A DNA stretch of 58,929 bases from a virus. Below, piece after piece: positions 16,019 through 22,889 of this stretch. The stretch is from the IMG/VR virus record IMGVR_UViG_3300033183_000056, positions 1 to 58,929 of that record; one strand, 5' to 3'. The notes beneath the pieces were generated by a model, which was not told where the DNA came from, did no database searches, and saw only the letters and a program-made list of their open reading frames with translations. Position 1 is the first letter of the stretch, and the number at the start of each line of letters is the position of its first letter. The position numbers and the translations under genes are program-made.

Positions 16019-16884
16019 TAGATTAGTTTCTGGTAATTAGTACCATAAGGGTTACGTTCTATGCGTCCACCTGATTTTTTTTGAACAATTTCTGATATGC
16101 GTGGAAGGTCTGCCAACCCTGCTTCAGCATTAATAGCCCTAACCTCTGCATCAGAAAGAACGCGATTGACTTTCATCTCACCGCTAATAATCCAGTTACC
16201 TGTCATATTAGGATTTGTTTTATATCGGTAATGTCCACGTTTAGGAAGTTGGTCAGTAATATGTGCAGTCTTCATATCAGGTGTACCATCTTTTTTAATT
16301 CTAGCTCTTTGATTTGCTACAGATTGCCAATCAACATCTGCTGGCATTTCTACTTCTGCCCATACTTGATTGTCTTCACGAACATTAGGTTTAAACTTAG
16401 GGTCTTTAACACGCTTACCAGTAGCAGGGTCAATCTTGCCACCAATATGTGTAGCGATAGGAAAGTCGCCAGCGTGCCATCCAGGTCTATAGGCTAATGG
16501 ACCAAGAGTAGACTTTACTTTACCTGTATCTGTCAATTCACCTGCAGTTGCTTCCAACCATTTACCAATTGGAACAGGTTCTTTTGCATTAACAAAAAGT
16601 GGATATAGTTGTCCGTCTTTACCAACTCTAAAAAGTTTATAAGCCTTGATAGTTTTTTGTGGTGGCTCATAATCATGAACCTTAACTTTTTGTGTATTTT
16701 CTAAAAGTTCATCAGAAACCTTTACTGCGGCTGTCTGCTTCTCACTCATATTAGCAAGAGAAGCTAAACCCTCACGTGCTTGTTTAACTGCTTTAGGTGC
16801 TGCTTTCTTTGCAGTTTGCTTTGCACCTGACTTCATAGCAAGTTTTACAAGTTTACTGAGTGCCACTTTGCTTGCTCCCTTCAA
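16018..16884 (-). CDS. Polyvalent-protein-type domain, unknown function
   Basis: The first 60 of 288 residues are basic and alanine-rich. The rest is a compact domain with KAYKLFRVGKDGQLYPLFVN, PIGKWLEA, LAYRPGWHAGDFPIATHIGG, VWAEVEMPADVDWQ and GHYRYKTNPNMTGNWIISGE. I recall this domain inside large multi-domain proteins of phages and mobile elements, where its role is unknown. Here it stands nearly alone. It ends with a GGRIERNPYG-type tail. It overlaps the portal gene by 32 bases. Because it lies between portal and head genes, it may be packaged. Confidence 0.6.
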   Translation of the reverse strand: MKGASKVALSKLVKLAMKSGAKQTAKKAAPKAVKQAREGLASLANMSEKQTAAVKVSDELLENTQKVKVHDYEPPQKTIKAYKLFRVGKDGQLYPLFVNAKEPVPIGKWLEATAGELTDTGKVKSTLGPLAYRPGWHAGDFPIATHIGGKIDPATGKRVKDPKFKPNVREDNQVWAEVEMPADVDWQSVANQRARIKKDGTPDMKTAHITDQLPKRGHYRYKTNPNMTGNWIISGEMKVNRVLSDAEVRAINAEAGLADLPRISEIVQKKSGGRIERNPYGTNYQKLI

Positions 16885-19360
16885 TTAACATCTTAGTAAG
16901 AATGTCTGCAGCCTTCATTGCTTCTTGCTGGTCAATGTTTTCTTGTGTCTTAATCAGGTCAGCAATAAGTTTGAGAGCCTCAATTGCACGTTTATTGTTG
17001 CGGTCTGCTTCTTTTTCGTCAGCACGGAGAGTATTCTCTGCACCAATCTTGTAAGCATCCAGTGCCAGTTTCTGTTCTTTAATGTCAAGGTCACGTTGCT
17101 TGAGTGCGCCTTCAACAGATTCTTTAGCAAGTTGTGCTTGAACCTTTTGCTGTTCAATGTCAAGACGCTTGGCTTCCATCTGAACCATTGCCTGTTCAGG
17201 AGTAGGACCACCTTGCATAGCGGCTTGGTTAGCCATCATGACTTGTTGTGCAGCCTGTGCCATAACTTGTTCGATAACCATTGGGTTCTGCAGATTCGGG
17301 TCACCCTGTGGAGCCTGAGACATCATCTGACGTGTCAAACCATTAACTTGCTCTTCGTACTTCATAACCATATGTTCTTGAATGTTGGCTTGCAGTACAG
17401 GAGCAATTCGTTGCATGATTGGGTTTGCACCATTCATTGGGTCTTGCAAGTACATTGTCTTGACCTGAATATGTGCATCATGGTTCTGACCTGCAAAGGC
17501 TTTGATAGGTAAGCCTTTAACTGCTGCTTCAATATCTGATACAGGGTCAAGAGGTTGTGCTGCAAGTTTATCAGGCAGAATCTTATCAAGGTTAGGAATG
17601 TTAGCCGCATTGAGAAGAGTGCGATTTAGTTCTTCCATGTTAAACATTCCAGGAGGTGCAGTCTGTGCCAACTGCATTGCCATCTGTGTCATCATCAAAC
17701 GATGTGCAGACGAAGGAATGTTGGGGTCACTTACAGGAATGACATCTACACGACCATCAAAGTCTCTGCGGAATACGTTCTCTGAAGTGCCAGGGACATC
17801 GTAGGGGTACTTGTTCGGTAGGCTCTCATAGTTAATACGAGCCAGAATCTTAAACTCATCCTTCTGTGCTTTGTGCAGTCGCTTATGGATTGCGCTAAAG
17901 AACTTGCTGGATGCTTCAAGCAATGCCATGGTTGTACCTACAGGACCATAGTTGGAACCGTCTGCAATAACCTGTTCAGTTGTGTCTGCAAACTTTTGAC
18001 CTGCACCAGAGATAAATGTAAGCATTTGGAAAAGTGTGGCAGAAGGTTCTTTGTATGGCAAAGGTACAATAGACTTGGTTAAGTCCATGCCAGTTGCTTC
18101 TACTTCTTTAAACTCGCCAGGGGCAATAGGGTCATTGTCACCTACAATGCGAACACCTTTGGCTTTGAAACCACCAGGAAGGTTTGCAAATTGACCTGCA
18201 TCAATCAGATTACGCAGTGCTGCAGTTGCAGACATTGTGAGGTTACCAAGGAAGTGAATGAGACCAAGACCATAGAAACCAAAGCCAGGAACAAAGCGAT
18301 AATGCGTAAAGAACATTTTCTTTTTCTTTGTCTTGTCTTCTTCATTCCAGTTACGGCGAATTGCTAAGACCTTACGCGATTGTTCTTCAATGGTTACAAT
18401 GTATGGGCAGGCATAGCCATGGTCTTCAATGTCAAGATAGCAATGTTGTTCCAACAGTACATACTGTGGGTCATTGTCACCTGTTGGAGACAAACCTAAA
18501 ACTGTATCCATTTTCTCTGTAAGGGCTGACTGTTCAGGCTGATATGGCTTTGGCAGGTCAATGTCAGTATACATACCTGCTTCAATCTGCCTGTACAGTT
18601 CATGCGGACTGCGATATATCACATGAGTATATCGGTCCGCCCTGCGTAAGTCTGTGGCATAGTAGGACACGTAGAATTGGTCTATGGGTACAAACTCACT
18701 AACAGGGCGTTCTTCTGCTGCGTCATAGTAAATCTTCTTAAACGCAGAACCAATTAGTGGGAGGTGGAAGAGCATCCGTTCAAACTCGTCAAAGTATTCA
18801 GGCATCTGCTCAGTCAACTGATAGTTCATAAAGTTCTGAACACGGTTAGCCTGTTTCTGACGCTGTTCTGTAACGTCACCTAGAATCTGAGCCTTTACAG
18901 GACCAGATGCAGGAAAGAGTTCTTGTGATGCACGTGATTGAAACTTTACTGCAGATTCAATAAGGAGAGGATGTACTGCAGTTGCTGCGCCTTCAAAAGG
19001 CTCTGTTGTTTCTTCAAGTTTTAAACCAAGCAAATCAAAGCCACGTTCAAACATAGATTCCCATTCGGAGCGAGAATCTTTATCTGCTTCAAACTTGTCA
19101 TAGACTTCAATGCCGATTTCAATAAGTTGGTCTTCGTCCAGTTTCTCTGCAAGGTTTTCATAGAAACCATCATTGATGTCAATCTCTACACCTTCGTCAG
19201 ACATCTCAATGTCTACATCGCCAAACTCAACCTCTACTTCGCCAGTATCGGGGTCTATTTCGATGCTTACATTGTCTGGTGTGGTGTCTCGTTCAACATC
19301 CAGTTGAATAACATTATTCCCTACAGGAATTTGGTCATACGGATTTCGTTCAGTTGCCAT
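16853..19360 (-). CDS. Portal protein
   Basis: The 835-residue protein has a highly acidic N-terminus, then the portal-like core with FEGAATAVHPLLIESAVKFQ, DEFERMLFHLPLIGSAFKKI and VPIDQFYVSYYATDLRRADR. A hub-like segment follows (FGFYGLGLIHFLGNLTMSAT, ALRNLIDAGQFANLPGGFKA). The last 200 residues are a glutamine/methionine-rich helical barrel region. Large portals of this kind occur in podoviruses with P22-like or related heads. It is encoded next to the large terminase, its usual partner. Confidence 0.9.
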   Translation of the reverse strand: MATERNPYDQIPVGNNVIQLDVERDTTPDNVSIEIDPDTGEVEVEFGDVDIEMSDEGVEIDINDGFYENLAEKLDEDQLIEIGIEVYDKFEADKDSRSEWESMFERGFDLLGLKLEETTEPFEGAATAVHPLLIESAVKFQSRASQELFPASGPVKAQILGDVTEQRQKQANRVQNFMNYQLTEQMPEYFDEFERMLFHLPLIGSAFKKIYYDAAEERPVSEFVPIDQFYVSYYATDLRRADRYTHVIYRSPHELYRQIEAGMYTDIDLPKPYQPEQSALTEKMDTVLGLSPTGDNDPQYVLLEQHCYLDIEDHGYACPYIVTIEEQSRKVLAIRRNWNEEDKTKKKKMFFTHYRFVPGFGFYGLGLIHFLGNLTMSATAALRNLIDAGQFANLPGGFKAKGVRIVGDNDPIAPGEFKEVEATGMDLTKSIVPLPYKEPSATLFQMLTFISGAGQKFADTTEQVIADGSNYGPVGTTMALLEASSKFFSAIHKRLHKAQKDEFKILARINYESLPNKYPYDVPGTSENVFRRDFDGRVDVIPVSDPNIPSSAHRLMMTQMAMQLAQTAPPGMFNMEELNRTLLNAANIPNLDKILPDKLAAQPLDPVSDIEAAVKGLPIKAFAGQNHDAHIQVKTMYLQDPMNGANPIMQRIAPVLQANIQEHMVMKYEEQVNGLTRQMMSQAPQGDPNLQNPMVIEQVMAQAAQQVMMANQAAMQGGPTPEQAMVQMEAKRLDIEQQKVQAQLAKESVEGALKQRDLDIKEQKLALDAYKIGAENTLRADEKEADRNNKRAIEALKLIADLIKTQENIDQQEAMKAADILTKMLIEGSKQSGTQ

Positions 19361-19401
19361 TTATTTACGTGTCCTATCAATTTATGTGTACTGATTTTCT
19401 T

Positions 19402-19430
19402 ATTATACATCTATGTGCGCCAGTACGCAA
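19402..19430 (-). promoter_or_regulatory. Leftward sigma70-type promoter before the portal gene
   Basis: On the minus strand TTGCGT (19425-19430) and TATAAT (19402-19407) are 17 bases apart. It overlaps the end of the terminase gene and would start mRNA about 35 bases upstream of the portal start codon, allowing head genes to be made without terminase. Confidence 0.55.
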
Positions 19431-20973
19431 CCCTCTTTTGCTTTCTTGGGTTGACATCATCTTCCCAATTAGGGTCTTCTGGGTGTAGCAAGTTCCAACT
19501 ATCTTTCATATAGTGGATTGCCATTGTCATACAGTCTACTTGGTCATCGTGTGCGCCGTTTGGAAATGACATACACTCATCGTATAGGTCATCTGCGTAT
19601 TGTCTGTCCTTTGGTAGCCATACACGCCCTGATTCCATCATGGGAGTTGACGCATATACACGAGCAACCTTGTCTCTGTCTGGTAAATAATCCAGAACAG
19701 GCAAGCCTGCCCTGCGCATATCCTGAATCAAAGACTGACCAGAGGCTTTTTTCTCAATAATACACACGTCAGGCCGATAATCTTGGTAAAGTTCTTGGGC
19801 TAACCTGCGTAACTCTGGATATTCAAACCTTCCCCTGACATTACCAAGCAGTATCAGGTTTGACGTAAAGGTTTCACCACCATATTCGTCCTTTTCATAG
19901 TTAGAAAAGATGCCCCACGTCTGAATGACACTGTAATCGGCAGTACGTCTTGTACTAAATGCTGTATCATAGGTCTGAATTATGAAGTCACAAGACGGAG
20001 GGTCTTCATATTCCCACCATTTGAACCATCTTTTCTTAATAATACCGCCATCATCAGGCGATGGGTCCTGCATATACAGAGAGTTCCAGTATCTCGCACC
20101 GTTTGTTGCTCTGATTTCTTGCTCGTCTACCCTTAGAACTTCATCTGGCTTCCATTCTGGAAAATATGACGTACCAACTGGGAGGTCTAGCAACTCCGCC
20201 GCGACTTCATCAAGCCAGGCAGGTATCGAAATAACTTCCCAGGGGTTGGTTGTTTCTTCTACTACTGATTCCTGCTTTAAAAGCCAACCACAAAGGTCAT
20301 CATAATGGTATCTTGTGTTGATAATAATGATGGCTCCGTTCGGCATGATACGAGTACGCAAGCCTGCAGGATACCATTCCTTGATATATCTACGACCTGC
20401 TTCACTAAAACTGTCCTCTTCCGACATAACGTCATCAAGAAGCGCAACGTGCGCACCACGACCTGCTACCTGACTGCGAACACCTGCTGCATAATAAGAA
20501 CCATTCTTGTTTGTCTTCCATTTACCTGCTGCCTTTACGTCACTACGCAAAGACACACCTTTAAAAATCTTTTGAAACCGTTCAGTGTTTACAATGTCAC
20601 GGACTGTTCGACCAAAGTCACTTGCAAGTTGGTCAGAGTGTGATACAGACATAATCTCATGGTTAGCAAAGTTACCAATGTACCATGCTGGAAACAATTT
20701 GCTACAGATTACTGACTTGGAAGAACGTGGTGGTAAAAACACCATTAATCGTTTTGTTCTTCCTTCTACTACTCCTTGGAGTTTGTCACATAACAATTCA
20801 ATGTGTCTGCCCATCTTAAAATCAGATACAATGGTAGGTGCAAATATCTTAACAAATGTCAAGAAATCTGTTTTTGCTTTGGTGTCGTTATATAGTTTTA
20901 GATTGTCTCGTAAGTTAATATACGTTGACACACCAGAAAGTTCTGGGAGTTCGTTCAAACTATTATTCAACAT
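19411..20973 (-). CDS. terL: Terminase large subunit
   Basis: The 520-residue protein has an ATPase domain with a Walker A-type PPRSSKS (residues 81-87) and Walker B VALLDD (about 176-181, then MSEED). A C-terminal RNase H-like nuclease follows: TYDTAFSTRRTADYS with the first aspartate at about 336, CIIEKKASGQSL, and HDDQVD near 482. It pumps DNA into the capsid and cuts it. Its small-subunit partner is encoded 22 kb away on the other strand, which is unusual. Confidence 0.93.
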   Translation of the reverse strand: MLNNSLNELPELSGVSTYINLRDNLKLYNDTKAKTDFLTFVKIFAPTIVSDFKMGRHIELLCDKLQGVVEGRTKRLMVFLPPRSSKSVICSKLFPAWYIGNFANHEIMSVSHSDQLASDFGRTVRDIVNTERFQKIFKGVSLRSDVKAAGKWKTNKNGSYYAAGVRSQVAGRGAHVALLDDVMSEEDSFSEAGRRYIKEWYPAGLRTRIMPNGAIIIINTRYHYDDLCGWLLKQESVVEETTNPWEVISIPAWLDEVAAELLDLPVGTSYFPEWKPDEVLRVDEQEIRATNGARYWNSLYMQDPSPDDGGIIKKRWFKWWEYEDPPSCDFIIQTYDTAFSTRRTADYSVIQTWGIFSNYEKDEYGGETFTSNLILLGNVRGRFEYPELRRLAQELYQDYRPDVCIIEKKASGQSLIQDMRRAGLPVLDYLPDRDKVARVYASTPMMESGRVWLPKDRQYADDLYDECMSFPNGAHDDQVDCMTMAIHYMKDSWNLLHPEDPNWEDDVNPRKQKRVAYWRT

Positions 20974-21174
20974 TTATGTATTTGTTCCTTTTGATTTCTG
21001 ACATACATACTGTATGGAGATGACAGGAGGTGTGACACGTGCTGACACAAAGTCAATTATCATTTCTGCTACTCTTGCTTTACAAGATGTTTCATTCTGT
21101 AACAAACCTCTATTATCTGACAACTGAATACAAGAATTATCTATGAAACAAACCAATACAAGTGCTTGAAGCAT
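20974..21174 (-). CDS. Small cysteine-containing protein with hydrophobic start, 66 residues
   Basis: It begins MLQALVLVCFIDNSCIQLSD, a likely signal or membrane segment, and continues ETSCKARVAEMIIDFVSARV and ISIQYVCQKSK. The four cysteines fit a small exported protein. Similar short proteins are common in marine phages. It is the first gene of the leftward block, directly below the strong promoter at 21221-21249. Its stop codon abuts the terminase start. Confidence 0.65.
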   Translation of the reverse strand: MLQALVLVCFIDNSCIQLSDNRGLLQNETSCKARVAEMIIDFVSARVTPPVISIQYVCQKSKGTNT

Positions 21175-21191
21175 TTTGGTTATCCTTTTAT

Positions 21192-21209
21192 TGTGACATA
21201 ATTGTCACA
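21192..21209. promoter_or_regulatory. Palindromic operator-like site, copy 1
   Basis: The sequence is TGTGACA-TAAT-TGTCACA, an 18-base perfect palindrome apart from the spacer. It lies just downstream of the start site expected for the leftward promoter, an ideal place for a repressor. Related sites lie at 21482, 22022 and 22044. Confidence 0.6.
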
Positions 21210-21220
21210 CTATAAAAAAA

Positions 21221-21249
21221 ATTATAACAGGCTATTGACAAGTATGCAA
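21221..21249 (-). promoter_or_regulatory. Main leftward sigma70-type promoter
   Basis: On the minus strand TTGCAT (21244-21249) and a perfect TATAAT (21221-21226) are 17 bases apart. It points at the small exported protein gene and the terminase. It overlaps the rightward promoter at 21235-21263, so the two probably exclude each other. Confidence 0.7.
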
Positions 21250-21263
21250 GTAAATGTTATAAT
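21235..21263 (+). promoter_or_regulatory. Main rightward sigma70 promoter, perfect consensus
   Basis: TTGACA (21235-21240) and TATAAT (21258-21263) are separated by 17 bases, an exact match to the consensus. Transcription would start near 21270 and run through the 21-bp repeats toward the early genes. Confidence 0.8.
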
Positions 21264-21283
21264 CTCTATATAAAGATAATAAG

Positions 21284-21388
21284 AGATAATAACAAGAAAA
21301 ATAAAACTTGTAACAAGTTCTAAATAACTTGTAACAAACTATATAAAACTTGTAACAAACCTTAATAAACTTGTTACAAGTTTGTTAC
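21284..21388. repeat. Iterated 21-bp repeats
   Basis: AACTTGTAACAA or close variants start at 21305, 21326, 21347 and 21368, exactly 21 bases apart; a degenerate unit begins at 21284. The first unit extends to the palindrome AACTTGTAACAAGTT and the last to AACTTGTTACAAGTT. A spacing of 21 bases is two helical turns, so bound proteins would face one side. They lie just downstream of the rightward promoter and may be an operator cluster or origin iterons. Confidence 0.8.
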
Positions 21389-21433
21389 ATCTTAATAGTC
21401 TTTACAAATCTATATAGCCCCCTGCCTGTCCTC

Positions 21434-21471
21434 CCTGTGTTTATTAGGAACGCTAAGAACAGGTTTTTTTT
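21434..21471 (+). terminator. Weak terminator-like hairpin with T-tract
   Basis: CCTGT (21434-21438) can pair with ACAGG (21459-21463), followed by eight T (21464-21471). The stem is short and the loop long, so it may act as an attenuator for the transcript from 21270. Confidence 0.35.
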
Positions 21472-21481
21472 ATGTTCGGAG

Positions 21482-21499
21482 TGTTGCAAAAATGTCACA
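21482..21499. promoter_or_regulatory. Palindromic operator-like site, copy 2
   Basis: The sequence TGTTGCA-AAAA-TGTCACA has the same 7-4-7 layout as the site at 21192. It covers the start codon of the 48-residue gene. Confidence 0.45.
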
Positions 21500-21638
21500 G
21501 TTATTAAAAAAATTATCTAATTGTTTTCTAAATTTCTACCATGCCCCATCAAAGGATGCCATAGATAAATGGGCAAAAACTGAGTATGGTGCAGATGCAG
21601 AGTATTTTAAATTTCTCTACAATTCTAAGAAAAAGTAA
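21492..21638 (+). CDS. Small protein of 48 residues in the control region
   Basis: The frame starts at 21492, ten bases after a GGAG. It encodes MSQLLKKLSNCFLNFYHAPS followed by KDAIDKWAKTEYGADAEYFK and FLYNSKKK. The WAKTEYGxD pattern occurs in small proteins of other marine phages, which supports a real gene. The 7-4-7 palindrome at 21482-21499 overlaps the start codon, so expression may be controlled there. Confidence 0.6.
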   Translation: MSQLLKKLSNCFLNFYHAPSKDAIDKWAKTEYGADAEYFKFLYNSKKK

Positions 21639-21772
21639 GGGATTCCTTATTGATTAGGAACCTCTTATTTTTGCAAATATGTGTCACCCCCCTTTATATA
21701 TATTAAATGCTGACAATTTTTTTTGGTAGGGGTCAACCTTATAGACTATCATATTCTCAGAAAAATGTCAAT

Positions 21773-21838
21773 GTCAAAAATTTGACGCTGCTGGTGGTGT
21801 TTCACAATTCCTGGAATTTGTCAAGTCAAAAATTTGAC
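21773..21838. repeat. Two copies of GTCAAAAATTTGAC
   Basis: The same 14-base near-palindrome occurs at 21773-21786 and 21825-21838, 52 bases apart (about five helical turns). The arms are GTCAAA and TTTGAC. This looks like a protein-binding site pair. Confidence 0.6.
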
Positions 21839-21879
21839 AGGTTTTGTTTTACCTTATTATATTATATCAATCACACAAT

Positions 21880-21993
21880 GTTAGCCCCGTCTAACTTTTT
21901 TAGTTTTGCCTAACTATCCTCCCCTCCCCTAACAATGTTAGCCTGGCCTAACTTTCTTAGCATCGTCTAATTAGATTAGTGATGACTAAATAA
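21880..21993. repeat. Iterated 19-bp repeats of NTTAG-N6-CTAAC type
   Basis: Six units start at 21880, 21899, 21918, 21937, 21956 and 21975, exactly 19 bases apart. Units 1 and 4 are perfect GTTAG-N6-CTAAC palindromes; 2, 5 and 6 keep both halves with one or two changes; unit 3 keeps only the right half. The A+T-rich stretch 21850-21870 borders the array. A+T-rich DNA beside iterons is typical of protein-dependent replication origins. Confidence 0.8.
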
Positions 21994-22021
21994 GTTATAT
22001 TCCACTCAGGGATTTTATTAT

Positions 22022-22061
22022 TGTGACATTTATGTAACAGTCGTGCTGCATTTTTGCAACA
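22022..22061. promoter_or_regulatory. Palindromic operator-like sites, copies 3 and 4
   Basis: TGTGACA-TTTA-TGTAACA (22022-22039) and TGCTGCA-TTTT-TGCAACA (22044-22061) share the 7-4-7 design of the sites at 21192 and 21482. Their starts are 22 bases apart. Confidence 0.5.
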
Positions 22062-22137
22062 CTATCAATATCATACCTTATTATATATACCTTGCTAGGC
22101 TTCATCATATTTTTTTTCTTTTTCTTGTTTTTTTGTG

Positions 22138-22275
22138 TTGACAATCAAAAAAGATTATGCAATAACCTAATTAATGATTAACTATTGTTGAGGTTTTAAG
22201 GTTTTTGAGACAACAAAAAAAAAATGAAAAAAAGTTATTTTTCTTGTTGACAATCTAAAAAACCTATGATAAACC
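22138..22275 (+). promoter_or_regulatory. Two copies of a TTGACAATC-type promoter-like motif
   Basis: TTGACAATC followed by an A-run and TATG occurs at 22138 and again at 22247. Each has a perfect -35 but no good -10 at 17 bases; TATG lies 12 bases on. The second copy is about 60 bases before the gene at 22306. They could be regulated early promoters needing an activator. Confidence 0.4.
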
Positions 22276-22305
22276 ATAAAGACAATATCAAAAGAGGTTA
22301 AGAAA

Positions 22306-22500
22306 ATGGCAAGGCAAAAAAGACTAGGAAAAAGAGAGAGACAACAAGATAGGCTCTTGCGTCAATCTCACAACATACCAGCCATAACCAATAATTCATC
22401 ATGGTGGGCTAGGCACGCTGGCAGGGTTTGCCAAAACACAAAATATGAATATCGGGAAAATAAGTTCAACGAGGTAATAAGAGAGGCATTATATAAATAA
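22306..22500 (+). CDS. Small basic early protein, 64 residues
   Basis: The protein begins MARQKRLGKRERQQDRLLRQ and ends with NKFNEVIREALYK; a WWARHAGRV segment lies in the middle. It has a ribosome-binding site (AGAGG) ten bases upstream. It is the first gene of the main rightward run, strongly basic, and could bind nucleic acid. I do not recognise it. It is a candidate ligand for the nearby repeats, which is only a guess from position. Confidence 0.6.
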   Translation: MARQKRLGKRERQQDRLLRQSHNIPAITNNSSWWARHAGRVCQNTKYEYRENKFNEVIREALYK

Positions 22501-22505
22501 CATAT

Positions 22506-22632
22506 TGTCAAGAAATTGACACTAGGCTTGATGGTGGATACCTCGCCTAGACGATGGGAAAGATTAGACTAGGCTTGCAATGGTGCAAGAACCTGCTGCC
22601 GAAACTCGGCCAGGCATCTCTCAACATGGAGA
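22506..22632 (+). ncRNA. Structured leader RNA upstream of the 71-residue gene
   Basis: Five hairpins follow each other: TGTCAA-GAAA-TTGACA (22506-22521, GNRA loop); CTAGGC/GCCTAG (22522-22550); CTTGCA-ATGG-TGCAAG (22574-22589); GCCGA-AAC-TCGGC (22598-22610); and TCTC/GAGA (22617-22632). The last one covers the GGAG ribosome-binding site of the next gene, so folding could block translation. No gene is visible here. It may be a cis-acting regulator. Confidence 0.5.
22560..22582. repeat. 23-bp inverted repeat, left arm
   Basis: The 23 bases are the exact reverse complement of 22890-22912. The arms enclose the 71-residue gene with 307 bases between them. In the transcript they could pair the leader to the trailer. 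Confidence 0.85.
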
Positions 22633-22639
22633 CTAGACT

Positions 22640-22855
22640 ATGTTTGTAATTCTCGCAACAAAACCACTTAATGATGGGACTAAAGGCTTTCGTTTTAATT
22701 TCCTAGGTAAAAAGGGGATTTTGCGGATTCGTAAAAAGTCCCATGGCTGGAATACTCGCAATGGTAAATCATGCTTTATTCGTAATATGGGCAAGGTTTA
22801 TCTAGCGACTGAAAAGCCTTGGAATTATAAAAAATTCTATCATTTTGCAGGTTGA
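22640..22855 (+). CDS. Small basic early protein, 71 residues
   Basis: The protein reads FVILATKPLNDGTKGFRFNF, LGKKGILRIRKKSHGWNTRN and GKSCFIRNMGKVYLATEKPW. It is strongly basic and beta-rich. It has a GGAG eight bases before the ATG, inside a possible hairpin. It is enclosed by the 23-bp inverted repeats. I do not recognise it. Confidence 0.55.
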   Translation: MFVILATKPLNDGTKGFRFNFLGKKGILRIRKKSHGWNTRNGKSCFIRNMGKVYLATEKPWNYKKFYHFAG

Positions 22856-22881
22856 CAATCTATGCTCTGCAATGGTATTAA
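22852..22881 (+). promoter_or_regulatory. Rightward promoter candidate
   Basis: TTGACA (22852-22857) is 18 bases from TATTAA (22876-22881), which is preceded by TGG (extended -10). It overlaps the stop codon of the previous gene and would drive the gene at 22928. Confidence 0.5.
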
Positions 22882-22889
22882 TAAAATAT

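Larger units (their letters stand above)
21175..22305. other. Control region between the divergent gene blocks
   Basis: This 1.1-kb stretch carries only one short gene (21492-21638). It holds overlapping divergent promoters, four 7-4-7 palindromes, two arrays of short repeats with fixed 21- and 19-base spacing, two copies of GTCAAAAATTTGAC, and an A+T-rich segment. It is the best candidate in the genome for the replication origin and for early/late control. Confidence 0.7.

Noticed and set aside
16925-17512. Open frame of 195 codons on the plus strand
   Set aside because: It lies wholly antisense to the portal gene, is rich in cysteine, phenylalanine and leucine as expected for a shadow frame, and breaks the one-direction layout.
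21707-21913. Open frame of 68 codons in the control region
   Set aside because: It crosses the GTCAAAAATTTGAC pair and the start of the 19-base array, has no ribosome-binding site and an odd composition.
21284-21993. Possible CRISPR array
   Set aside because: The repeats are 12-16 bases long and placed directly every 21 or 19 bases with no room for spacers. They are iterons or operators.
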